Positions 33,841 through 43,731 of a DNA stretch of 64,000 nucleotides are shown here, piece by piece. The notes under the pieces are model-generated. The model had not been told where the DNA came from. It saw nothing but the letters and a program-made list of their open reading frames with translations, and did not search any database. This stretch comes from Trileptium ribeirensis (lineage: Eukaryota > Nematoda > Enoplea > Enoplida > Thoracostomopsidae), in the NCBI GenBank assembly GCA_030248225.1, contig JASANE010024941.1:1-64000 (forward strand), read 5' to 3'. Positions within the stretch are counted from its first letter, which is position 1. The number at the start of each line of letters is the position of its first letter. Position numbers and translations under genes: made by a program.

Positions 33841-34636
33841 AAAACGGCCAAACGCGATTGAATTTGGCCTAAATTAATTTGGCGGCAGAAATGATGCAAA
33901 GGGGCCGCTCTGAACCTTTATGGAATCTAGTTTCTATATACACATAATTTCACATGTACAATGAACTAACCTTGTACGGGTCTTAGTTGACGGTAATTTA
34001 GAGAACAAATAGTATTCTGGTAATGTACCAACAGCCCCAATGCAAACGACATTGTGGGTGCAAAATTAATTTGCGCAAACTCATTCTGGTTTGGCCGTTT
34101 TAAAATTGATCGTTATAAAACGAGAGAACTCGAAACTTATTGTGCAGATTTGGGTCTGTTGCGACCATATGGAAAATAAACCAAGTAGAGTCGCAGGTAA
34201 ACAAATTTTTATTTCTCGAGCAACAATTTTATACATTGGTGAAACCAGGTGAAAATCATATTTTAAGAAGTCACCATGTGCGGGACTGCATTCATTGTTT
34301 ATTTTACGTCGAATTCATTGTTGTCATCGTTACATTGCCTGCATCGCATTTTTCGTTATCGACAAAAAATTTTGCAGCCGCAGATCGTTTCGGCGGATGA
34401 GGAATTGATGTCGATATGCATCGCAGTCGGTCGAATAGTTGAGGTCCGCCCATTCTGCCATAGGTAGCCACTGGTTTATCTATGTTTGCCTATGAAATCG
34501 AGCATATATACTAACTTGAAGTATTTTGTATGAGTTTAGAACACGGCCTCGCTTCCATTTCAGCTAGACTGCTTTCTTGCTTCATTTCATATTCCGCTGG
34601 CGGTTTATTAAACACTATATATATAGTGCTTTTCAG

Positions 34637-34738
34637 TCTTCTGGTGTTTCTGTCAATCCGGAGTGTCAAACCGCCTTTCAGCAACTTGGTAAAGGCAAAA
34701 ATGGCTACAGATACGTTATATTTAAAATCGATGATCAG
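34637..34738 (+). CDS. unc-60: ADF/cofilin, exon 2 (first body exon), UNC-60A type
   Basis: The acceptor TTTTCAG ends at 34636 and the donor CAG|GTATTT starts at 34739. The exon is exactly 34 codons in phase 0 and begins SSGVSVNPECQTAFQQLG, then YRYVIFKIDDQ. This is the N-terminus of ADF/cofilin: the residues after the start Met that contact actin, and the strand that opens the ADF-H fold. ADF/cofilins bind actin monomers and filaments and sever filaments in the cytoplasm. In nematode unc-60, as I recall, the first exon encodes only the shared Met, which fits the phase here. That ATG exon was not found upstream. The alternative is an in-exon start: the frame is open to 34577 but has no ATG. 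The call is firm; the gene symbol rests on the nematode inference. Confidence 0.9.
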
Positions 34739-34850
34739 GTATTTTTTGCATTATATATTTCGAAAGTTTTTTTAAACTAAACATTTATTCTGTAATTATT
34801 TATAATGGTAGCTTGTCTTACCGCGAAGGTGATCAATACCGGCTGTTGAA

Positions 34851-35189
34851 CTGGCCTGTCCACAGCCCTCCGCAAATTGTGGGAATTTCGGGGGGCATGT
34901 TCATTCTCGGATGGAAATTAAAAGTGGAGGAGATAAATTTTGCTTAAAAATACTAAATATTTCATATTTTCATGCATTTTTTACTACTGTAAATGTATTT
35001 TCAAGCTAAAAACGATATTTTAGCATTATAAATAGTGCTAATTAATGTTTAAAAAACAATTTGCAAACAAAAACATAAATTTTCAGACATAACAAATTTT
35101 GGAATTAGCTGAACATGGGAGGTTTCGGCCGAGTGGGGGACGAACATGGGGAATTTGGTCCTCCCCACCCCCCACTATGCACAGGCCAG
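34851..35189. mobile_element. MITE, CTGGCCTGTCC family, copy 1
   Basis: The 339-bp element begins CTGGCCTGTCCACAG and ends TATGCACAGGCCAG. It is flanked by TTGAA on both sides (34846-34850, 35190-35194). Its right part (TTTTAGCATTATAAATAGTG, CATAAATTTTCAGACA, GGTTTCGGCCGAGTGGGGG) is shared with 43040-43256. It has no coding capacity. The 5-base duplication resembles that of the 49261 MITE, so the two families may use related transposases. Confidence 0.8.
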
Positions 35190-35321
35190 TTGAATGTAAC
35201 TTAGCGAGCTATATTAACATTCTAATCATAAAAAGAGGAGATTATCAGACATGTTGTTTGAACTGCTGAGGCGATATACAAGTTTATGCTGCATTTAGGG
35301 GATTCACAATCTTCAAGTATA

Positions 35322-35708
35322 CTGGCTTCTCCAAAGTGGGGGCGGGTAGACATTTTTCGGTGCTCTATGGCAATAAACATAAATTATGCCATGTTGGGGT
35401 CACCTGCCAAAATATTTCCTCCCCAGGCAAAATATATGTCAAAAGTGGGTGTTTAACAACAACCAGATTTGACATAAAAACTCCATTTTCTTAACAATCC
35501 CTTTTCTGAAATTAAAAATTTGACTAATTTCAGCTGTTTTGATTTTAACGGTTGTTTAGTATCAATAAAAGCGGTTTTGCATCCAACTGAGCGTATTTAT
35601 TAACAATTTTAGCGTTATTCTCTTAAGAATCTGTATTAAATTTTGAAAAATTGTAGAGTTCGACCCTTGGTTCACGCCTCCGGGTAAAACCACGATATGC
35701 GAGCCCTG
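35322..35708. mobile_element. Probable diverged copy of the CTGGGCTCTC MITE family
   Basis: It begins CTGGCTTCTCC, continues with a GGGGGCGGGTAGACATTTTTCGG segment like copy 1 at 27336, and ends GCGAGCCCTG. The length (387 bp) is nearly that of copy 1 (384 bp). No clear target duplication remains. Confidence 0.5.
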
Positions 35709-38499
35709 TCAAAATTCAACGAATGTAATAGTCTGAGTGTATACAGGAAAGATCGGGACTACAAAATGAGATCAACAACACCCATATAGCTAAAGCGTAT
35801 GCGGGAATATTGCCGTTATCGTGTATTTTAGGTTTCATGGGTCTGTTAAGAATCAGTTTGTCCCAACTAGTGATGGGTAAAGATGTCCGGATACCATTTC
35901 ATATCCTGATATTCGCGACGTCGGTAAATATATGTAATACGGATTTCGTAACATTGCATCTCGTGGTTATGTGCTGGAAGAGAACGGAGAAACCTTGTTT
36001 CGAGAATGCCGAAATGAGGTTTTTGTCATATCAATATATTTTTCTTTAGGCGGTCAATTTTAATGTATATACATATTATATATATACTATAATGTATGCA
36101 AAGGCCTTAAGCTATAAGGCCTTAGACCAATGAGACGAAGCACTTGATTTGATATTGATCCTGGATTACTGGTCAGTTTGTAAAATACGTCATTTTCAAA
36201 ACTGTATAGATTGTGTTTTTGGGCTGTCCTTTAGCCTTATGGTTGACCGTCACATGGTGGCAGGTGGGTATTGGGTAGGACGAAACCACCCTTACATTGA
36301 CAGTATTTAGATGTAGATTTCAATGTTAAAATAAGTAGCGAGTTCGTGGAAAGTACGGACCACAAATAGTTACATAAGGGTTATTATATATTCATATTTC
36401 CGAAACAGACCTATTATGTTGATGGTTGTAATTTAGAATAGTAGTCTGGGTTTCCATTCGTTGAAAATTTTGCCAAGTGGAATAAACCAGGCTGCCCCAA
36501 ATATTGCCAGGCGACATTTTACCAAGAGAAAAACGCTTAACAATGTTGTTGGAACCGCTTCCAAAAAGCATTTGATGGAAGAGTTGCAAATTTTCAAAAT
36601 TAATACCCGGACCTGGCCTTCTCAAATAAATGAAAAATGTACATATATATTGTAGTTTTATGCATATATATACATGTTATATATAACAATGTGGTTTAAT
36701 ATATAACTCTTAACTCAAAGTGGCTCGTAGTTTGTTGCGACCATTTCACAGATTGCCTTATCGATATTGGCGCTTTACTGCGATATCAACTGAACCATAT
36801 ATATTCAACACGCAGCCAAAACGTACTCTCTGTTGTATTGTTTAGATGTACATGTTTAAAGTTTAACGTATCTTTCAACATCTTACACTAGTTCTAGTTT
36901 TCCGATACCCTAGATAGGATTGGTTTTTTGGTAACCTCGAAGGGCTCACATACTTGATGGTACGAATTCCCCCTCGACTTTTAAAGTGGCTGGTCTATTA
37001 TATAATATAATAATATCAAGTGAAAGTTATTTAACTTGAATCCTCTGCGATAATAATTGGGCAAGTTTTCTCGTCAACATGGTAAAATTGTGTCACTTTT
37101 TACGTGTAAGTACAACTTAACTAAGTTTGTATGTGGCAAATATTAAAATGTACGGCTACAGTTGTACACTGCCTGCGTTTTTAGTGACAGATAGTATCGT
37201 TTGAACAAGGAGCGAGCATAAAATTTTAAAAATTGATTTTCGTTGACTAGATTCTCAGTTACAATGGAAGATCTTTAGAGTTAATAGCGGCTATTTTCGG
37301 GCTTGTTACATTTTGAAATATAGCCATCACATATGTGGACACCACTAAACATCATATTATAATCAGTCATTGCACTGGAAAATGTCAGTACATTCCCTAT
37401 CACACCCAAATTTGGAGGGCCCATGTAGTTTAAATAAGAAAAACCCTGCAATGCGTTTGTGCGCGGTGATAAATGTGCTCAAGGCATCTATGTCAATATT
37501 ACTTGTGTTTTTGACCATGCTAGTCCTATTTTGGTCCGTGTAACCCATTGCTTCATGGATTAATTTCCAGTTCCAGTATTGTTGAACAACCTGTTGACGA
37601 ACTCTATCCGTTTGCGTTAGAGTTCATTTCGCCAACCACTGAGCCACGTCGACGCTGTTGCTCAGATCCTTATTGCTCCTCACAACGCTCGTTTCCTGAA
37701 AATTTCTAAATCCAAACAACCAACTTCAGATGCCACAAACTTCCACTTTCTGTTCGAGATTAGGTATATATTTAACCACTGTTGTGTGGACTTACCTTGC
37801 ACACTGGTAATTAGAGGTGACAGTGCCAGATTTCAGGTTCGCGGCTCTGCTTTACGTAAACCGTGCCATGCCCGACTCTCACAGACAGACTGATCTTAGG
37901 TTCGGCTCTTCGTGAACCATGTCCGGCTCATTCTACTCGGTTGTTCCGATAGAAATTCAGGCTCGGCTTTAAGGTCCTAATACTAAACGTATGCGATTCA
38001 AGAAGGAACATAATATACAAACGTCATATATACTGTGTTCTCCTCGGAGGGTACCCCTAGGTATTTCCAGCTCCAGCTATGTTGCCACCAACTCATGCCC
38101 ACCAGCTAAATTTTGGCCTCCACTAGATCATTCTCTTCCGGCACTTTTTTACCCCGTTAAAACCAAATTTCTCCCTGCTGGGCTAAAAATCACAAAAAAT
38201 TCCCTTTTTAAGTATATAAGCATGATTAAAGCCAGTTGTCAGACAAAACCCTTTTATTGTTTTCTGACGGTTACAGTACTCTATAGTCCCCAATTTAACT
38301 GTTGCAGATGATTACACATGACCACTATAGATGAAGCCACCCTCGCTTGCGAAATTCCAGCTATCGTTCGGGTATTTTAAAAGTGGTTAAGGACGCTAAA
38401 TTTGCAACTTTTAAATGGGAAATGAACCCAGACAGGCCGTACCGGCAGAGTTTACCCTCATTGCGCTAGTAATTAGTAGTGAATTTATTGTTACTGTAG

Positions 38500-38723
38500 G
38501 GGAAGGAAATTGTAGTCGAGCGAACACGTGAATACGACAGTCCGGAAGATCAAGAGGACTATTCGGACAATTCGAAAGCTGCTTACGAAGCGTTTCTAGC
38601 AGACCTCAAATCGCTCACAAATGACCTAACAGAATGTCGCTACGCAGCATTCGATTTCAAACTATCGATAATGCGACAAGGGGCTGGCGTTTCAAAGATG
38701 GACAAGATAATTTTTCTTCAAAT
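38500..38723 (+). CDS. unc-60: ADF/cofilin, central exon, UNC-60A type
   Basis: The acceptor TACTGTAG ends at 38499 and the donor AT|GTAAGT starts at 38724. The exon is 74 codons plus two bases. It continues directly from the previous exon: IDDQ + GKEIVVERTREYD. An acidic loop follows (SPEDQEDYSDNSKAAYEAF), then LTECRYAAFDFKL, the core strand and helix of the ADF-H fold, then QGAGVSKMDKIIFLQ, which leads to the long actin-binding helix. The long acidic loop and the GAGVSKMDKIIFLQ motif are what I remember of C. elegans UNC-60A rather than UNC-60B or vertebrate cofilins. No stop or shift is present, so the gene appears to be under selection. Confidence 0.92.
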
Positions 38724-39336
38724 GTAAGTATTCCGTTCGTGCCAGTGATTGACATATTTTTATAAATTTCTCTCATCTGTAAATGTGGTAATATAGCCTG
38801 CTGTAGTAATTAAGTGACTGCAAATGTAAATATCAGCTTTACGTGATTATAAACAATAAATTACCAGCGCGAAACTCGGATCATCACTTCGGCTCGACGA
38901 GTCATCACTTTTCGCGACAAGTCGTAGCCAAAGTTATGCACACAGCCGCATCTTATGCCCAATGAAAATCAAACCCGTTATGACTGCAGTAAGAGAAGGT
39001 AAATGGAACTATTTCGAAATGCTCTCAAGTTGTGAATAATCTCGAACATGTACCAGAATGCATCAACACGTTATTGATTGCGTTATGTCGTTTTCACACA
39101 TTTACTCGCCATTTTTCGGCCAGTTGTCACTTCTAAAAAGATAACCTGGATGGATTATTATGCACTCAATGAATAAAGATTCAAAATTCGATACGCGATG
39201 ACAATGGCGATGAATACAACGATGACAACGTGATGACAATCTCCGGTTATTCACTGTTTCGGTGTGACCGACAATGTAGACGGGGCAGGCGGGGCTATGG
39301 TTCTCGTCAAACCGGCTTTGTGTTTCCTGTTCCATT

Positions 39337-39678
39337 GTGTTGGTGGACGCGATCGAAGATTTTGTCTGCTGCGAAATTGGTTCTTCCGATTGTGTCCTTG
39401 TCTGTGGTTACCGCTCACCGTCTTCTTCCGTCTTAAATGATCATCATCTGTATCGTACCATTGAATATATTTGCAGTTTGGATAACTATTGGTTGGTGTG
39501 TATTTGTGGCGGCTTCAACAAGCCGACAATAGATTGGTTAAATTTTTCACGGCAGCAACACGATCACGCGTTCATGGAATGCACTATCGACGCTGGTTTG
39601 ACTCAGCATGTTGAGCAATGTACCCGTGGAACAAATATATTAGACTTAGTGTTTACTAATGGTGATAAAGCAATGTAG
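39337..39678 (+). pseudogene. LINE AP-endonuclease fragment
   Basis: This 113-codon frame contains CICGGFNKPTIDWLN, equivalent to the GDFNxPxIxW motif of LINE endonucleases with the catalytic Asp changed to Gly. HAFMECTIDAGLTQHV and ILDLVFTN are the usual following blocks. The 5' part (39240-39336) continues in another frame (GYSLFRCDRQCRRGR). The domain nicked target DNA in the active element; the altered motif rules that out here. Confidence 0.7.
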
Positions 39679-40110
39679 TAGATATATTGGCGCCTTTGCA
39701 GTCGTCGGATCACTATTGTATTCAGTTTCGTCTTGCTACGAACACTACCAATGTTTCTCATCTTGATCGCCGGGGTGGGAAACCTCTTGGTTGGGCTAGA
39801 GCTCCATGGGTTGAAATGGGTACATTTATTGCGAGCTTTGATTGGGAAATTCTTCGTGCTTTGCAGCGATTTTTCAAGAAACTATCCGTTGTTTTGTGAG
39901 ACAAAACAACTGGGGGTTTGCTTCGGAAGCCAATTTGGGCGGACGGTCTGTGTTGGATTTCCTTTAGAGAGAAGCAAAACGCTTTTCGCCGTTTTAAACG
40001 CGTTAAATCGGAAACAGCATGGTAGATATATGTTGAGAAGTCCACAGAAGCAACCACATTCGTGAGTGGACTCGAAGATATGAATATTTGTTGGCTGATA
40101 ATATAAATAG

Positions 40111-41260
40111 CAGGGAATAACCGGAATTCCGGTTCCGGCGAAAATCGTGTTCCGGTTGCGGTTCCGGCAAAGGGCAAAAACCATACCGGAACCGGAATTC
40201 CGGTTTAGAAATTTCGTTTGAAATTTTCCACGTTTTTGCTTCATCCTATAATCCAAACATATGTAATATATATTATACAATGATCAAGCTCCAATACAAC
40301 CAAGCAAAAGAAAAGATTAACTAACCAATTTGCCGTGTGAAACGTAAGTAGGGCACATAATTTGAGCAGGAATTTTTCATAACCTGTAGGAGTTTGTTAA
40401 ACCAAGGCAGGTCGATGCTTGTAGCAGCTATTTTACACATCCAGAAGTCTGTGGGATACGTTTGAATTAAACCGGTCCAACTCGGTAACAGAGTATGGCT
40501 TACGCAGAAGTACTTAGGGTATGCTTGGCTAACATATATTGCGTCAAGCACCCGCCAATGTGCTTGCAAACTTGGTAAATCAGGCTAAATTGAAGTAAAC
40601 TAACGTATCTGCAACGCAGCTAGAAACTGCTTTCTTGGCAATGAACTGTATTTATTGAAACTGTGCGAGCAGCATCACAGTGTGTCTCGTTTATAGCGTT
40701 ATGATTAGAAAGTTATCATCATCATCTAACTGACGGGCACTGTTTGTCCAACGCTAGCCTAAACAGTGTCCCTGACCACTGATCAGAAAATTACCTTCTA
40801 TCTATTATTTTCTCTTAGAATCATATAAACCAATTATTTCAAGTTTCCTACTGATTAACATGTAACAAACATATGTGTAGTAAAGGAAGGCGACTGGAGA
40901 CAGAGCGAAAGTGTGCATTCTACGCTCCAAGCTTTGTAAGCACATTCGATTTGACGCAGTATACGCAACGGTGTATAGTGGAAGACATTTTTTGCTCTGA
41001 ATGTCCAAAAACCGACATATTTGATCGATAAATAAACATTATTTGCTTCTTCAGTCTCGTTTAAGTTTCAGAAAGGCAATATCATCGCAATACATTAAGT
41101 TCAATGTAAAAGTTATTTTTAATGCATTTTAAATCCACAATACCTTCATTTCTACCATCATCTGTTTTACTATATATAAATTTCGAAGACCAGGTTCCGG
41201 TTCCGGATCCGGTTTAAATGGACGGTTCCAGTTGCTGGTTCCGGTTCCGGTTATTCCCTG
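40111..41260. mobile_element. hAT-type non-autonomous element with perfect 8-bp target duplication
   Basis: The 1150-bp element starts CAGGGAATAACCGGAA and ends TTCCGGTTATTCCCTG. ATAAATAG flanks it on both sides (40103-40110 and 41261-41268). CAGGG-type inverted ends and 8-bp duplications are hallmarks of hAT transposons. Both ends are followed inward by clusters of GGTTCCGG / CCGGAACC words. The interior has no transposase domain. It splits the LINE. A second, inverted copy begins at about 63346. Confidence 0.9.
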
Positions 41261-41399
41261 ATAAATAGGGATCGGAAATCTTTCTTCGCATATGCTTTGA
41301 AGAGACAGAAGAAGGTGCATACCACGGTTGACCCAATGAAACGTTGTGACGGTTCAATGTCTGCTGCATCCGCAGAGGACTCCGAACTTTCCAATATGT

Positions 41400-42800
41400 A
41401 TTTTTCATCAGTTTTTAATGTTGAGCATTGAGGAAGTGCTAGCTGTGCTGTCGAAGATAAAACTTGAAGCATCGCCGGGACATGATGGAATAACCAACAC
41501 ATTTTTGTTTAACACTAGGCAAGTAACCGCCCAGCCGCTGACGGAGCTTTTTAATCTATCAATAGTAGCTGGAGTATTTCCGGACTGCTGAAAGCTCGGA
41601 CACGTGGTTCCAATTCATAAAAAGGTGATCGCTCTAATTGTAATTACCGTCCGACAAGTCTTACATCGTCGATTAGTAAGGTTTTCGAAACCCTTGTTCG
41701 TGACAAGTTGTTGCATATTACGTCAAACAACTTAATATATTGGACACAACATGGTTTCATGTCAAAGCGGTCAACTACAACACAGTTGCTTGATATATGA
41801 ATTTTGCAACTAAAGAGAGATATTGACTTGATGTAGTGTACGTTGACTTCCGGAAGGCGTTTGACTAAGAATCTTGAGGCGCTGTTCACGAAGTTAGAAA
41901 TGTATGGAATTTGGCTATACATTGCTTGCCTGGTTCCATAGTTACTTGACTAATCGTCGGCAATACGTTTATGTAAATGGGGCTTCCTATACCTTGTCTG
42001 ACGTTTGTAGCGGAGTTCTTCAGGTGTCCGTATTGGGTCCGCTGCTCTTTCTGATTTTTATTGAGGACATTGATGACTACGTGTCATGTAGCATCTACAA
42101 ATTCGCGGGTGGTCTTCGCTTAGCGAGGCGAATCCTTCGAAAGTGCAGCGATATAGGCTTTGATTCAGTCCAGTTTGATTTGTTTGGTCTCCAATTCTTC
42201 TGCGAACAGTGGCGTCTGTCCATCGACGGTGATAAGAGTTATATTATGCATTGTGGTTATGATAATCCGAGCGCTGCTGACTCTTTGATGGGCGATCTAC
42301 TGGTGGAATTCGAATCGGAGAAGGACCTAGGTGTTGTTGTGTATGATAGTCTGAAATTTTTTGCTTACGGCAACGCTGTTGCTGCTACAGCCCACAGAGT
42401 GATGAACACAATACGTCGAATCATTCAGCATCGGTTGCAGCTGCATCGCTCGTTGATTCGCCGTTATTTCGAATATGCTGTGAACGTTTGGTGTCCTTAT
42501 CTCGAACGCGACATCACAACGATTGAACACGTGCAGCGTCACGTAACTAACCTTCGTCCAGAGATGCGACGTTGGAACTATGAAGATAGGATGCAATATT
42601 TGGGACTGCAATCTCTCGCCACTCATTGAATTCGCAGTGATGTTCTGTTGTTTAAAATGACTCACGGTTTTGCCGATTTAGATGTTTCAAAATTTTTTAC
42701 ACCTGGATATCCAGACTCGGCATCCCTCGTCTTGATGTTCGTCTTCATTTCTTTTCTCACAGAACTGTGCGTTTCTGGGACAGTAGCTTCCACTGTTGTG
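41400..42800 (+). pseudogene. LINE reverse transcriptase remnant
   Basis: Fragments in several frames read ASPGHDGITNTF, VPIHKKV, YVDFRKAF-like sequence near 41840-41860, then from 41904 a long open frame with HSYLTNRRQYV, VLGPLLFLIFIEDID and IYKFAGGLRLARR. That last block is the catalytic box, where FADD has become FAGG. Downstream are EKDLGVVVYDSLKF and VNVWCPYLERDITTIEHVQR, the CR1/L2 C-terminal blocks. The mutated active site and many stops make it non-functional. Confidence 0.78.
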
Positions 42801-43039
42801 AATGCATAATCCTGGTCATCGTTCAAGCAAAGGCTCCACTGACATTTGTTTTTTCAACCTCTCTGGCCTCGTTTTCACGAGGCTCACTCCTCTCCAACGA
42901 AAACTGGTCATTTATGAAGGAATAAAGCGATAGAATGTAGATACTGCGATCTCGAAACGACCAGAGGTACAATAAAAAATAGGTTGATGACCCAGTAATC
43001 AAATTGCCCATCCAAAAAGTTAATACATATAATTCTGTG

Positions 43040-43256
43040 ACACAAACTAAAAACTATATTTTAGCATTATAAATAGTGGTAACTAATGGTAACTATATTA
43101 TGAATTAAAAAAACCATTTGCAAACCAAAAACATAAATTTTCAGACAAAAAATTCTAAAATTAGTTGAACATAGGGGTTTCGGCCGAGTGGGGGGGAATG
43201 TCACGAACATGGGGTTTTAGAAAGTGTGTGTCCCCACCCCGCTGTGGACAGGCCAG
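43040..43256. mobile_element. MITE, CTGGCCTGTCC family, right-end fragment
   Basis: It matches the right 200 bases of the element at 34851-35189 (TTTTAGCATTATAAATAGTG, CATAAATTTTCAGACA, GGTTTCGGCCGAGTGGGGG) and ends CTGTGGACAGGCCAG. The left end is missing. The pogo-like element begins eight bases further right, in a TATATATA stretch. Confidence 0.75.
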
Positions 43257-43294
43257 TATATATAGTAGGGTGGGGTGAATCCGGACATGGTTTG

Positions 43295-43690
43295 GTGGGG
43301 GTGAATCCGGACATACATTCGCATGCAACACAGAAGATGCTTGTCGCGAAACCAGATAAACGTCAGCAGTCTGCACCCACCATTGCTATTATATACCATA
43401 AATACATCGTTATTGGGGATCCAGTGGTTTAGCAAAAATGTTCCAAATCTTGCTGTCCGAAATCACCCCCGAAAAACCTATCAAAACTGCAGTGGAACCT
43501 TTTTGGCTCCAGCCTTTCTAGAAATAGATGGTCAAACCCTGGTTGCTTGTTTATACCCTAGCACGTTCTATTGTTGTTAGACATGGATCACCGCTTTTGC
43601 CGTGGAACGTTAGGAAATAGGGTCATGTCCGGATTCACCCCGTGTCCGGATTCGCCCCGCCATCAGAGGCGGGGTGAATCCGGACATAAC
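43295..43690. repeat. Subterminal GGGGTGAATCCGGACA repeats of the pogo-like element
   Basis: Direct and inverted copies of the 16-base word lie just inside the left end (43295-43312) and in a compact inverted cluster at 43622-43690 immediately upstream of the transposase gene. Similar copies lie near the right end at 46255-46305. They probably bind transposase or regulate its promoter; this is inferred from position. Confidence 0.75.
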
Positions 43691-43731
43691 TGCTTTTTCT
43701 GATACATGTTTCAGACTAATTAAATGCTACA

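Larger units (their letters stand above)
34739..38499 (+). other. Cofilin intron of 3.76 kb with MITE-family insertions
   Basis: The intron starts GTATTT and ends TTACTGTAG. It contains a complete MITE (34851-35189), a probable copy of the CTGGGCTCTC family (35322-35708), a 165-bp repeat unit (35755-35880) and two weaker copies of the same MITE family (36446-36625, 38033-38310). The remainder (36630-38030) shows nothing coding. Confidence 0.85.
39102..42800 (+). mobile_element. Decayed CR1/L2-like LINE in the cofilin intron
   Basis: Plus-strand remnants of an endonuclease and a reverse transcriptase lie in the correct order, separated by a hAT-type insertion at 40111-41260. Many stops and shifts interrupt all frames. 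It is in the sense orientation relative to cofilin. Its limits are approximate. Confidence 0.75.

Noticed and set aside
34140..34210. Possible first exon beginning ATGGAAAAT and ending GCAG|GTAAAC
   Set aside because: Phase 1 at the donor does not fit the phase-0 start of the cofilin exon at 34637.
38865..39035. Open segment after a possible acceptor, in phase with the central cofilin exon, containing CPMKIKP
   Set aside because: It resembles the expected CPD...KxKM block only weakly; the true exon at 52639-52813 matches the family throughout and is also in phase.
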